A stretch of 64,000 bases of DNA from Ancrocorticia populi (GTDB taxonomy: Bacteria > Actinomycetota > Actinomycetes > Actinomycetales > Actinomycetaceae), in NCBI RefSeq assembly GCF_003123745.1, contig NZ_QETB01000005.1, positions 1 through 64,000 of the forward strand, written 5' to 3'. Below are positions 8,497-16,970 of the stretch, in pieces. The position numbers and the translations under genes were made by a program. Under the pieces are notes generated by a model, which worked only from the letters and a program-made list of their open reading frames with translations, was not told the origin of the DNA and did not search any database. The first letter of the stretch is position 1. Every line of letters starts with the position of its first letter.

Positions 8497-9759
8497 GTGG
8501 AGAACCAAGACGCGATATCTCGGAAACAATCGCCAATCGACAAAGAATCAGGCGCCGCCAGCCAGACGATAGGGCAGGCGGAGTCCCCGGATGGCAAGTT
8601 CACGCAGAACCAGAAGCGTGCACTGTCCGTGATGGTAGTAATTGCGCTTGCGTTCGGTGGCTACTTCTTGAGGGACTACCTGCAGCTCATCGCGATCGCG
8701 GGCGTGCTTGCCTACCTCTTCCGGCCGCTGTATCTGCGCTTCAAGAACCGGATGAAGGCTGGGCTGGCGTCTGCATTGACGCTGCTGTGCGCGCTACTCA
8801 TCGTGATCGTTCCGTTGGCGGGAATCCTCGCGATGGCGGTAACGCAGATCAAGCAGATGATCGATAACGTCAGCGAGTGGGCATCCGAAACGGACATAAA
8901 CGAGCTTGGCGATCGTCTCATGAACATGGCCAACGATTTTCTTGACAAGGTACCGTTCGTTGATTTCGAACTGACGACAGAGAAACTACAATCCGGATTC
9001 TCGAGCGTTGCCTCTGGCTTGGGAGACTTCGCTCTTAACTTTGCCAGAGATTCCGTGGGTGGTATCGCAGCGGCAGTAACGATGGCGATCATCTTCCTCT
9101 ATGTGTTCCTCTCGTTCTTGGGCAGGGGCGATAAGGTTGTCGGCGTTTTCAAGGATCTCAGCCCGCTTGACCCAGAGGTCACAGATATTTACCTATCCAA
9201 GATCGGTGCGATGGCTAAGGCAACTGTTGGTGGGCAGTTCGTTATTGCCCTTGCTCAAGGCGCAGCGGGAGCGCTCTCCATCTACATTGCGGGAATCCAT
9301 GCAGGATTCTTCATGTTCCTGATTTTCCTCACTGTGCTCTCGATTATTCCGCTGGGTAGCGGCATAGTAACAATTCCTCTTGGAATTATTATGGCGCTGA
9401 CCGGAAACGTACCTGGCGGCATTCTAGTGGTGGCCTTCCATCTTCTTATCACCACGAATATTGATAACGTCCTCCGGCCAATTCTCGTCCCCCGCAGTGC
9501 CTATCTGTCGCCCGCACTCATGCTGGTGGCAGTGTTCGCCGGACTCGGGATGTTCGGCTTCCTTGGTATCGTCTTTGGTCCGGTCATCATGATCGTTATA
9601 GTGACAACGATCGATCTTTACCGAGTGGTCATCAAAGGCGCCGATTGGGACGATATCCAGAATGACGACGATTCGGATTCAGACGAGCCCAAGACGAAGA
9701 ATCCATGGCGGCGTTTCAAGAACTGGCTCTCAAAGAAGCGCGGGGCTAAGAAAAAGTGA
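8497..9759 (+). CDS. AI-2E family transporter (PerM/TqsA superfamily)
   Basis: This 420-residue membrane protein has a polar N-terminus, two to three helices, a central amphipathic extracytoplasmic region (about residues 110-190) and a block of five helices. The last helices contain LVPRSAYLSPALMLVAVFAG and FGFLGIVFGPVI, the conserved PerM-type (UPF0118) signature. Members exchange signal molecules or act as sodium/proton antiporters, so the specific role is not predictable. The tail is acidic then strongly basic. The start is GTG. Confidence 0.88.
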   Translation: MENQDAISRKQSPIDKESGAASQTIGQAESPDGKFTQNQKRALSVMVVIALAFGGYFLRDYLQLIAIAGVLAYLFRPLYLRFKNRMKAGLASALTLLCALLIVIVPLAGILAMAVTQIKQMIDNVSEWASETDINELGDRLMNMANDFLDKVPFVDFELTTEKLQSGFSSVASGLGDFALNFARDSVGGIAAAVTMAIIFLYVFLSFLGRGDKVVGVFKDLSPLDPEVTDIYLSKIGAMAKATVGGQFVIALAQGAAGALSIYIAGIHAGFFMFLIFLTVLSIIPLGSGIVTIPLGIIMALTGNVPGGILVVAFHLLITTNIDNVLRPILVPRSAYLSPALMLVAVFAGLGMFGFLGIVFGPVIMIVIVTTIDLYRVVIKGADWDDIQNDDDSDSDEPKTKNPWRRFKNWLSKKRGAKKK

Positions 9760-9797
9760 AGAACCGTCAAGCCGATGCCGTACTGCGCACGTCCGGC

Positions 9798-10220
9798 CTA
9801 TCCCCAAGTATCGAGGGTATCCGCGAGAGTTAGTTCAAGAAGCTGGCGCAGAGCGTTGCGGTCAGTTTTGGCTAGCCGCGTGATGTACAGACAGACTTTG
9901 CTCGCCTTGTAGCTTCCTAGCTGCTCGCACAGCTCCGGCCAACGCTGGGTGAAGTTCTCGCTGAGGTAGAGCGTGTGTTTGGCTGGACCGGGAGCGTACG
10001 CCAGAACGGGAGCGCGGCCCGAGTGTCCGGACGCGTACTTGTACTTATATTCGCCGAATCCAATGATGCGCCCCGCCCACACCACGGGTGTGAATCCGCT
10101 GATATCTTCGAGCAAAGCGACCAGTTCATTGGCCTCGGCGCGGCGCGGCCCAATGGCGCGATCAAGCACCGTCTCTACGGGGAGGTCCGATGGCACCATA
10201 GCTGGGGATTTGGCTGGCAT
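9798..10220 (-). CDS. DUF1801 family protein
   Basis: This 140-residue protein contains a DUF1801 domain, recognised by ISGFTPVVWAGRIIGFGEYKYKYASGHSG and LYLSENFTQRWPELCEQLGSYKASKVCLYI. Related small alpha/beta proteins (YdhG group) are annotated as possible iron chaperones, but the function is not established. No membrane segment is present. It is convergent with the AI-2E gene and 32 bp downstream of an SDR gene on the same strand, so the two may be co-transcribed. Confidence 0.8.
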   Translation of the reverse strand: MPAKSPAMVPSDLPVETVLDRAIGPRRAEANELVALLEDISGFTPVVWAGRIIGFGEYKYKYASGHSGRAPVLAYAPGPAKHTLYLSENFTQRWPELCEQLGSYKASKVCLYITRLAKTDRNALRQLLELTLADTLDTWG

Positions 10221-10252
10221 GCCCTGATGTTACCTATGGGTTGCGGTTGCTG

Positions 10253-10849
10253 CTACACGGTGATGGTTTGGCCTGTGCCTACACCCTCCACTGCGAGCGT
10301 GTAGGCACGGCCAATTTCCTCGTCTGACACGGGGCGGTGCCCGGCGAAAGTTGCATGGAACTGTGGGGAGTTCTCGAGTACGTCGGGAGAGACAGCGTTA
10401 ATGCGGATCCCGCGTGGCGATTCGGCGGCAGCTGTGATCACGAAAGACTCGATCGCGCCGTTGGCAAGTGCGGCAGCAGCGGCTGTTGCAATCGGAGCCC
10501 GCGCGATCACGCCGCTCGTTAGAGTAATCGATCCGCCATCGTTCAGATATTTCAAGGCCTGAGAAGCGACGTCTACTTGACTCAGTGTCTTGGACGTGAG
10601 CGCTGTCAGATAATCATCGCGCGTGAGCTCGGTGAAGGGCTTAAACGGGACAGCTCCGGCGGTGACCACAACCGCGTCAGCATTTTTGCCAACCTGCTCG
10701 AAAAACGCCGCAATAGAATCCGGATCTGATATATCCACCGCCGGATAGCCCGATCGGGATGCACTAATCACGTCGTGGCCGCGTGCTTGCAAGGTGGTAG
10801 CGACAACGTGACCGATGTTGCCGGTTGCCCCGATAACAATTACCTTCAT
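10253..10849 (-). CDS. SDR-family protein lacking the usual catalytic Tyr/Lys
   Basis: This 198-residue protein has a Rossmann N-terminus (VIGATGNIGHVVATTL) and the conserved SDR C-terminal block SPRGIRINAVSPDVLENSP. The YxxxK stretch is replaced: after the Ser-containing strand (ITLTSGVIA) comes an alanine-rich run ATAAAAALANGAIESF with no Tyr or Lys. A subgroup of short bacterial SDRs shares this, so it is probably a family property rather than a mutation. Its chemistry is uncertain. AAAGGAA precedes the ATG. Confidence 0.84.
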   Translation of the reverse strand: MKVIVIGATGNIGHVVATTLQARGHDVISASRSGYPAVDISDPDSIAAFFEQVGKNADAVVVTAGAVPFKPFTELTRDDYLTALTSKTLSQVDVASQALKYLNDGGSITLTSGVIARAPIATAAAAALANGAIESFVITAAAESPRGIRINAVSPDVLENSPQFHATFAGHRPVSDEEIGRAYTLAVEGVGTGQTITV

Positions 10850-10917
10850 GATCTATTCCTTTCAGTGTTCGTTTATCACCCTAGCAATCCACTGCGAATG
10901 AGCAGAGCGTGGTACAG

Positions 10918-10934
10918 AATCTCCTAAGGAGATT
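10918..10934. repeat. Perfect inverted repeat AATCTCC-TAA-GGAGATT
   Basis: The 7-bp arms with a TAA spacer lie between the SDR gene and the asparaginase gene. It could be an operator for either, or a chance palindrome. Confidence 0.3.
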
Positions 10935-10949
10935 ATTGGCCCTTATCTC

Positions 10950-11117
10950 TCATGAGCGACGGTCAGTAACACTCCCAAACGCAGAGACCATCAGGATGGC
11001 CAAGCAGCCCACCGTTACCGTGACCGCGATGGATCTGAGTAATCTAGGTGGGGTATCGGCGCGTTCTGCGGAAGAAAGCGCTCCAACTGTGCTGGTTACC
11101 AGTAATTTGGGGATCAA
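10950..11117 (-). CDS. Possible small membrane protein (55 aa)
   Basis: A minus-strand frame from a TTG at 11117 (with CAGGGA just upstream) encodes about 55 residues. One convincing hydrophobic helix (LLRSIAVTVTVGCLAILMVS) sits near the C-terminus. It occupies the region where the asparaginase promoter must also lie. Nothing identifies a family, and chance hydrophobic coding is possible. Confidence 0.2.
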   Translation of the reverse strand: MIPKLLVTSTVGALSSAERADTPPRLLRSIAVTVTVGCLAILMVSAFGSVTDRRS

Positions 11118-11143
11118 ATCCCTGAGAGGAGACCGAAAAGGCC

Positions 11144-12112
11144 GTGATCGCGTACCTCGCCACCGGAGGAACCATTGCCTCCATTCCTGCAGCCGAAGGT
11201 TCGGGCGCCGTTCCCACATTGACGGGCGCCGATCTACTCGCATCTGTGCCAGGCATCGGTGATGTTGGCGCCGTTGAGGTTCATCAGATGATGCAGAGGC
11301 CATCGGCGTCGTTCACTCTCGCGGACGTCCGAACAGTCCAAAGAACCGCACAGGAGGTAGTCGATGCAGGTGCTTCTGGCGTGGTTGTCTCTCAAGGAAC
11401 GGACACGATTGAGGAGGTGGCCTACCTCCTCGATCTGCTGTGGGATCGGCCAGAGCCAATTGTGGTCACGGGCGCGATGCGTCACCCCGGGCTACCCGGG
11501 GCCGACGGTCCGGCGAATCTATCCGCCTCGTTCCAAGTAGCTTCCAGCTTGAGCGCTCGCGATCTGGGCGTCCTCGTAGTTCTCAACGATGAAATCCACG
11601 CGGCCCGTTTCGTCCATAAGAGCAATATCGCCGCCCCGGACACTTTCGGTTCGCCCGGATTCGGTCCGCTGGGTTACGTGGTTGAGAGTACGCCTCGCCT
11701 CCGGCTCCTTGTCAGCCGGAACCCGGCGCTTTCGCTGGGTCCGGATATTCCTCCCGTTGCGTTGTGGAGAATGGTTTTGGGCGACGACGGCCGTGCCCTC
11801 TCCAAGCTCCAAACCCTAGGGTATGAGGGAGCCGTCATTGAAGGTGCTGGCGGCGGGCACGTGAGCGCGGTTACTGTGCCGTTCCTGCGCGATCTGGTCA
11901 CGGAAATGCCGGTTGTGCTGGCTTCGCGCACTGGATCGGGGGAGATGCTCCGCAGCACCTATCAGTATTCCGGCTCCGAGATGGAGCTGCTTGATGCTGG
12001 CCTGATTTCCGCGGGTTCTTTGGATGGCTTGAAGGCACGGCTGTTGCTCACGGTGCTGATTTCGGCGGGGGCCAGCCGCGAAGAAATTGAGCGCGAGTTC
12101 GCTCTGCGGTAG
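11144..12112 (+). CDS. L-asparaginase
   Basis: This 322-residue protein hydrolyses L-asparagine to aspartate and ammonia. Both threonine active-site motifs are present: TGGTIAS (residues 7-13) and SQGTDTIEE (GTDT, residues 85-88). The VTGAMRHPG segment and the C-terminal SRTGSGEMLRSTYQYSG are also conserved. There is no signal peptide, so it is a cytoplasmic enzyme. It starts at GTG with GAGGAGA 12 bp upstream. It stands alone, and the promoter must lie in the 290 bp upstream. Confidence 0.9.
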   Translation: MIAYLATGGTIASIPAAEGSGAVPTLTGADLLASVPGIGDVGAVEVHQMMQRPSASFTLADVRTVQRTAQEVVDAGASGVVVSQGTDTIEEVAYLLDLLWDRPEPIVVTGAMRHPGLPGADGPANLSASFQVASSLSARDLGVLVVLNDEIHAARFVHKSNIAAPDTFGSPGFGPLGYVVESTPRLRLLVSRNPALSLGPDIPPVALWRMVLGDDGRALSKLQTLGYEGAVIEGAGGGHVSAVTVPFLRDLVTEMPVVLASRTGSGEMLRSTYQYSGSEMELLDAGLISAGSLDGLKARLLLTVLISAGASREEIEREFALR

Positions 12113-12235
12113 CTGTGAGACAGTGCGATTCTGGATGCTGCGCAGGAATTTTGCTGATTGAATAGTGCACTACCCATCCCGGCTGTGAGGTCGTAGCGTG
12201 TTAATAGGTGATTACACGAACCATCGGAGGATGTC

Positions 12236-13180
12236 ATGAATCGAGCAATTGAGTATCAAGGTTTTGGCACGCCAAGTGTCCTAGACATCGTTGAGGCCCA
12301 GGCAGTAGAGCCCGGCGAGGGCGAAGTAAGAGTTTCGGTTGAGGCGGCGGGGCTTAACCCTGTGGATTGGAAGATCTTCAGTGGATCGTTTGGGGGAGAT
12401 GAATCCAAACTTCCCAAAGGTGTAGCAAAGGATTTCGCAGGCGTGATCGATGCTGTTGGCCGCGGTGTTGCCGAGTTTGCCGTGGGCGATGAAGTGCTTG
12501 GCTCCATCAAGAAGGCAGTCCAGACCGATCAGCCCAATGGGGCGCTCGCCAATCATCTGGTGGCATCCGTCCGAGATGTTGCTAAGAAACCTGAGGGGTT
12601 GAGCTTTGTTGACGCGGCCTCGCTAGGTATCCCTGCCCTGACCGCGTGCGGCAGCCTGCGTGCGCTGGAATTCACGGCGGACGACGTGATCGTGATCAGC
12701 GCGGCGTCTGGGGGAGTGGGGTCCATCGTGGTTCAGCTCGCTGCGTCTGTGGGGGCTACTGTGATTGGCATTGCCAGTGAATCCAGTGCTGAGTATCTGC
12801 GCTCGCTTGGAGCGGTGCCGGTGGCCTACGGACCAGATCTTGCTTCGCGCGTTCGGGCTGCCGCACAGCGTCCAGTGACGAAGCTTCTGGACTGCTTCGG
12901 GGAAGAGTATATTGATTTGGCTCTCGAACTTGGTTTGAGCTCGGGCACGTATGGCACGCTCGTTGGCACGGAGGGGGCCGTCCAGAAGGGTGCAAGCTTA
13001 ACGGGCTCTCGCGATGCCCAGCTCGGAGACTTGGGCCGGGTTGCGAAGCTGGTGGCCGACGGGACCCTGAAAGTTACGGTTGCTGACGTGTACCCGTTCA
13101 CCACGGACTCGGTGCGAGAGGCCTATGCAGAGCTCCAAAATGGGCACGTCCGCGGAAAGCTCGTGGTGGACATAGCCTAG
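12236..13180 (+). CDS. NADP-dependent quinone oxidoreductase-like MDR protein
   Basis: This 314-residue medium-chain dehydrogenase of the zinc-free quinone oxidoreductase group has a GroES-like N-terminus (AAGLNPVDWKIFSG, KDFAGVIDAVGRGVAEFAVGDEV) and the nucleotide-binding stretch SAASGGVGSIVVQLAASVGATVIG. No catalytic zinc ligands are seen. It probably reduces quinones or alkenals with NADPH. A CGGAGG sits 5 bp before the ATG. A short CTTAC/GTAAG inverted repeat follows the stop. Confidence 0.88.
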   Translation: MNRAIEYQGFGTPSVLDIVEAQAVEPGEGEVRVSVEAAGLNPVDWKIFSGSFGGDESKLPKGVAKDFAGVIDAVGRGVAEFAVGDEVLGSIKKAVQTDQPNGALANHLVASVRDVAKKPEGLSFVDAASLGIPALTACGSLRALEFTADDVIVISAASGGVGSIVVQLAASVGATVIGIASESSAEYLRSLGAVPVAYGPDLASRVRAAAQRPVTKLLDCFGEEYIDLALELGLSSGTYGTLVGTEGAVQKGASLTGSRDAQLGDLGRVAKLVADGTLKVTVADVYPFTTDSVREAYAELQNGHVRGKLVVDIA

Positions 13181-13210
13181 CTCGCTTACCCTCCAGAGTA
13201 AGATCGGCTC

Positions 13211-13330
13211 ATGGCCGAAGTTATCTCTGGTGCGACTGCAAAGGAAAAGTCTGCGCTGAAGCTTTCAGCTGCAATTACGGTGGGGTACGTGGTTGCCCGC
13301 ATCGAGTCCTCGGCACCTTTGGTTGTCTGA
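13211..13330 (+). CDS. Possible 39-residue peptide
   Basis: An ATG frame of 39 codons ends 9 bp before the convergent TetR stop codon. It has a mildly hydrophobic centre (LSAAITVGYVVARI), no good ribosome-binding site and no recognised family. It may be a gene remnant. Confidence 0.18.
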   Translation: MAEVISGATAKEKSALKLSAAITVGYVVARIESSAPLVV

Positions 13331-13339
13331 CCCGCCCGT

Positions 13340-13921
13340 CTAGGGAGCCGTCGGCAGGCCCAACGCCTCGAGCAGCCCCTCCACCTCGTCACGTGCCGAG
13401 CCTTCGGAGATTGGGTGGGTCTTGACCAAGCCGTAGGATGCGCGGAGGGCTACAAACAAGGTCTCAAGCGTAATGTCGGCTGGCGCCGCTCCGGAGGCCT
13501 GTGCCTCGGCGAGGACTGGGCGGAGGAATACCCGAATTTCCTCTGAGAGGTCTTCAATCCGCGGATCCAGAGCGGACTCTGCAACGGTTTCGATGAACGC
13601 CACGTGGCTGACGGTCAGGTCCACCATCTGCTTCCATGCCGCATGAAAACGATCCTCGGGGTGGACGTGCATATTTGAAGCCCGGATGATCGTCGCAACG
13701 TTTTCTTCAAAGACGGCCACCGCTAGATCAACGCGCGAGCGGAAGTGTCGATACAACACGCCCTGACTCACTTCGGCCTCCTGAGCGATGGCGCTGAAGG
13801 GGACGTCTAGGCCGCGTTCGGCAAAGAGTTGGCGTGCGGACTGCAGAATCGCATCCCGGTTGGCGGCGGCCGCGGCAGGCCCCCGATTCTGTGCCGTAAC
13901 TTTCGGATGCGTAGCTTTCAT
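13340..13921 (-). CDS. TetR-family regulator of the adjacent flavin dehydrogenase
   Basis: The protein has 193 residues. The TetR DNA-binding domain (about residues 20-70) is clear: ARQLFAERGLDVPFSAIAQE and EVSQGVLYRHFRSRVDLAVAVFEE. The C-terminal domain (about 85-180) resembles the AefR/SbtR-type ligand domain. It is divergent from the FAD-dependent dehydrogenase gene, 69 bp between starts. A perfect 9-bp inverted repeat (13938-13959) lies between them, so the protein most likely represses both genes until a ligand binds. Confidence 0.88.
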   Translation of the reverse strand: MKATHPKVTAQNRGPAAAAANRDAILQSARQLFAERGLDVPFSAIAQEAEVSQGVLYRHFRSRVDLAVAVFEENVATIIRASNMHVHPEDRFHAAWKQMVDLTVSHVAFIETVAESALDPRIEDLSEEIRVFLRPVLAEAQASGAAPADITLETLFVALRASYGLVKTHPISEGSARDEVEGLLEALGLPTAP

Positions 13922-13937
13922 GTGACTGAGTATACTG

Positions 13938-13959
13938 AACCGGACAAGGCTGTCCGGTT
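13938..13959. promoter_or_regulatory. Perfect TetR operator AACCGGACA-N4-TGTCCGGTT
   Basis: The 9-bp arms are perfect and separated by AGGC. The site sits 16 bp from the TetR start and 31 bp from the flavin dehydrogenase start. A TATACT -10-like box abuts its left side. Position and symmetry make it the operator of the neighbouring TetR protein with good confidence, although binding is inferred. Confidence 0.75.
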
Positions 13960-13990
13960 AGTTGCCGCAGTAACCTCAAGGAGATTTAGG

Positions 13991-15628
13991 ATGCCAGCAA
14001 CACAGAATGATAGGTACGACGTAGTCGTAGTAGGAAGTGGCGCCGCCGCGTTCTCTACCGTGCTTGGAGCGGTGGATGAAGGACTCAGCGTCATCATGGT
14101 GGAAAGCACCGAGCAATGGGGCGGAAACACCTCGATGTCCGGCGGTGGGCTGTGGCTGCCAAACAACCCGCTGATGAAACGTGAGGGCGCGGCCGATTCA
14201 CGTGAGGAAGCCCTTCAGTACATGCTTAAGACAATCGGGGAGCCCGGTCCGGCCTCCTCGCAAGAGCGCATCGAGGCATATATCGACAGTATCGAGGATT
14301 TCGTTATCACCGCCGAGCGCCACGGCATGGAGTTCATGCGAGACCCGGACTATCCGGACTACTACCCCGAGCTTCCGGGCGGAAAGATCGGCCGCGCCAT
14401 CGAAGGAATGAACTTCGATGTAAAGAAGCTCGGCGAATGGAAGGACACCCAGCGTGGCGTTGTTCCGATCCCGGTACGCACCAATGACGTGTGGCTCTTG
14501 GGCCGCGCTTGGTCCACTCCAGCCGGATTCATCCGGGGAGCGCAGTTCGTATTCCGGACGATCGGCGGCCTCGTACGCGGCAAGACCCTCGTGGGGCTTG
14601 GTGGCGCACTTGCTGCCCACTTCGCCAACGCCACGCTGGTTAAGAAGAATGTGCCGCTCCTTCTTAACACACCCGCTATTGGCCTAGAGACCGAGGGTGA
14701 CCGCGTGGTGGGCGTGCGCGTCAAGGAGAATGGCAGGGAGCGCGTTATCTACGCGAACAAGGGCGTCATGTTGGGTGCTGGCGGATTCGAATCGAATCAA
14801 GAATGGCGTAAGAAGTATCAGAACGTCACCGGCTACACCTCGGGTAACCCCGGGAACCTCGGCCGCCCAATCGAGTTCGCACAAGAGCTTGGTGCCGCCG
14901 TCGATTACATGGACGATGCGTGGTGGGGCGGTTCGCTGGCTCCGTTCGACGATGGCCCGGCCGGCGGGTTCCTTGTGGGGGAGCGCGCGCTGCCGTACAT
15001 GATGATCGTAGACGGGCAGGGCAAGCGCTTTGCGAACGAGGCCGAATCCTACATTGATCTCGGCCACCACATGAACGATCACGATCGTGGTGGAGACTTC
15101 TGGATGATCACGTCCGGCCCCTACAACAAGCGCTACTTCCGCACCTTCTCCATCCAGCCCGGGCTGATGAAGGGGATGGAGGAAAAGGGCCTCAAGCATT
15201 CTGCAAAGAGCATCGATGAGCTAGCCGGCAAGATTGGCGTTCCGGCAGCGAACCTACGGGAGACGGCCGATCGCATCAGCGGTTTCGCCCGCACTGGAAT
15301 TGATCAGGACTTCCATAAGGGAGATTCTGCCTACGATCGCTACTATGGCGACCCAACCGTTCGCCCGAATCCATGCCTTGGCCCGATGGATAAAGGCCCG
15401 TACAACGCCTACAAGATCGTTGCCGGAGATCTCGGAACTAAGGGCGGTTTAGTCACGGATGTGGATTCCCGTGTGCTCCGCGAGGACGGCACTGTAATCG
15501 AGGGCCTTTATGCCGCAGGCAACACTACCGCCACGGTTATGGGCCACACGTACCCGGGGCCCGGCTCCACGATTGGGCCGGCTTCCGTGTTCGGGCTGCG
15601 CGGCGCGCGCCATATGGCAAAGTCATAG
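13991..15628 (+). CDS. FAD-dependent dehydrogenase, 3-ketosteroid-delta-1-dehydrogenase-like
   Basis: This protein is 545 residues from the ATG at 13991, chosen for the AAGGAGA upstream. A longer frame crosses the TetR operator and was rejected. The FAD site is GSGAAA (residues 15-20) followed by EGLSVIMVE, then GGNTSMSGGGLWLP. Near the C-terminus HTYPGPGSTIG (Tyr521, Gly525) matches the Y-P-G-P-G motif of KstD and fumarate-reductase-like flavoproteins. It is expected to desaturate or reduce a carbonyl-activated C-C bond. A steroid substrate is not proven, and no other steroid genes are near. Confidence 0.85.
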   Translation: MPATQNDRYDVVVVGSGAAAFSTVLGAVDEGLSVIMVESTEQWGGNTSMSGGGLWLPNNPLMKREGAADSREEALQYMLKTIGEPGPASSQERIEAYIDSIEDFVITAERHGMEFMRDPDYPDYYPELPGGKIGRAIEGMNFDVKKLGEWKDTQRGVVPIPVRTNDVWLLGRAWSTPAGFIRGAQFVFRTIGGLVRGKTLVGLGGALAAHFANATLVKKNVPLLLNTPAIGLETEGDRVVGVRVKENGRERVIYANKGVMLGAGGFESNQEWRKKYQNVTGYTSGNPGNLGRPIEFAQELGAAVDYMDDAWWGGSLAPFDDGPAGGFLVGERALPYMMIVDGQGKRFANEAESYIDLGHHMNDHDRGGDFWMITSGPYNKRYFRTFSIQPGLMKGMEEKGLKHSAKSIDELAGKIGVPAANLRETADRISGFARTGIDQDFHKGDSAYDRYYGDPTVRPNPCLGPMDKGPYNAYKIVAGDLGTKGGLVTDVDSRVLREDGTVIEGLYAAGNTTATVMGHTYPGPGSTIGPASVFGLRGARHMAKS

Positions 15629-15675
15629 AGACGTTGGTGGGTTGTTTTTGACGACGACGAAGTAGACTTCCGCGA

Positions 15676-15720
15676 CCCCGTATAAAACTGATATCATATT
15701 AATATCAGTTTTATACGGGG
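15676..15720. promoter_or_regulatory. 45-bp perfect palindrome upstream of the SPFH gene
   Basis: Two perfect 19-bp arms, CCCCGTATAAAACTGATAT and its complement, flank a 7-nt spacer. The right end lies 41 bp before the SPFH start. The AT-rich core with GATAT/ATATC half-sites is operator-like and overlaps TATAAA-type -10 sequences. It could also form a hairpin terminating the flavin dehydrogenase transcript, but there is no T tract. Dimeric repressor binding and autoregulation are the favoured explanation. Confidence 0.65.
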
Positions 15721-15761
15721 CAGTTCGTTCTGCTGGATTGCCCCACACTCAAGGGGGAAGC

Positions 15762-16727
15762 ATGAGCGAACAATCATTTACCACTCCTGACAGTGAACCC
15801 GCCGCGGAGCCGGTGGGTCACAGTGGAGTGCGCACAACGATCTCAGAACAGAAGGCAAAGTCCGGGAGTTCCCCGGCAGCATTTTTGGTAGTTCTGCTGG
15901 CCCTCGTTCTGCTGATTGGCGGAACACTTCTCGTTATATTCGGCGCCATCGCGCTCGACGGTGGGGGAAGCCCCATCCAATTGGTGGTGGGAATTGTTCT
16001 ACTACTTGTGTCTCTGGTTCCCATGGCATCGGTGATTGTTGTGTCCCCGGGTATGACGTCTGTGCGTCAGTTCTTTGGCCGGTACATCGGGACGGTGCGC
16101 CGCACCGGACTCGTGTTGGTTCCGCCATTCACGAATGGAAAGAAGGTTTCCGTTAAGGTTCATAACTTTGAGACGAACGAACTCAAGGTGAACGATGCAG
16201 ACGGAAACCCCATCAACATCTCGGCCATTGTGGTATGGCAGGTATCGGATACTGCCCGCGCGGTCTTTTCAATCGAAGACTATGAGGAGTTCATCAAAAC
16301 CCAGTCGGAGGCGGCGCTTCGTCACGTTGCCACGATCCATCCCTATGATGAACCAGCTGCGGGGGAGACGTCGCTGCGCGGAGGTACGGACAAGGTTTCG
16401 GGCGAGCTTGCCCACGAGGTGGCCGAACGCGTTGCCCTCGCTGGTCTCGAAATTATCGAGGTTCGCATCTCTTCGCTGGCGTATGCCCCAGAGATTGCTC
16501 AAGCCATGCTGCAGCGCCAGCAGGCCGGAGCTATTATTGCGGCGCGCGAGCAGATAGTTGAGGGTGCCGTCTCGATGGTGGAGCAGGCGCTTGACCGCCT
16601 CGAGAGCGAAGATGTTGTGGTACTTGACGATGAGCGCCGTGCACAAATGGTCTCAAACCTCTTGGTTGTGCTGACCTCGGATCACGCGGCAACCCCGGTG
16701 ATCAACGCAAGCTCTCTGTACGCCTAG
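15762..16727 (+). CDS. SPFH (stomatin/prohibitin) domain membrane protein
   Basis: The protein is about 321 residues from the ATG at 15762, with AAGGGGGAAG in front. The polar N-terminal 40 residues are followed by two hydrophobic helices (about 38-62 and 70-90). An SPFH / band 7 domain comes next ([23 protein letters not shown], then [30 protein letters not shown]), and a helical C-terminus with [25 protein letters not shown]. Such proteins form membrane-associated oligomeric scaffolds. The next gene, 12 bp on, encodes a ribbon-helix-helix protein, a pairing commonly seen in actinobacteria. Confidence 0.86.
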   Translation: MSEQSFTTPDSEPAAEPVGHSGVRTTISEQKAKSGSSPAAFLVVLLALVLLIGGTLLVIFGAIALDGGGSPIQLVVGIVLLLVSLVPMASVIVVSPGMTSVRQFFGRYIGTVRRTGLVLVPPFTNGKKVSVKVHNFETNELKVNDADGNPINISAIVVWQVSDTARAVFSIEDYEEFIKTQSEAALRHVATIHPYDEPAAGETSLRGGTDKVSGELAHEVAERVALAGLEIIEVRISSLAYAPEIAQAMLQRQQAGAIIAAREQIVEGAVSMVEQALDRLESEDVVVLDDERRAQMVSNLLVVLTSDHAATPVINASSLYA

Positions 16728-16739
16728 TTACGCCGTTCC

Positions 16740-16970
16740 ATGACAGAGAAATCGGGAGAATCTGGGGCCGCCAAGCGCGAACGCAAGCAGGTGCTGCTCC
16801 GGCTAGATCCGGCCGTACACGCAGCGATGGCCAAATGGGCAGCGGACAATCTGCGATCGGTCAATGCTCAGATCGAAGTGGTGCTGCGCGACGCATTGAA
16901 GGATGCGGGGCGGGACCCGAAGGCCCCGCCCCTGAGAGGGCAGGGCCGGCCACGCAAGAAGGACGATTAA
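16740..16970 (+). CDS. Arc-type ribbon-helix-helix DNA-binding protein
   Basis: The protein has 76 residues. The segment [20 protein letters not shown] followed by [20 protein letters not shown] is the beta-strand / two-helix Arc fold. The basic C-terminus [11 protein letters not shown] resembles an AT-hook (G-R-P-R-K), which would suit the AT-rich 45-bp palindrome upstream of the SPFH gene. It is co-transcribed with the SPFH gene. It may be an autorepressor. Its 3' end overlaps the convergent pfkA stop by 4 bases. Confidence 0.76.
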   Translation: MTEKSGESGAAKRERKQVLLRLDPAVHAAMAKWAADNLRSVNAQIEVVLRDALKDAGRDPKAPPLRGQGRPRKKDD

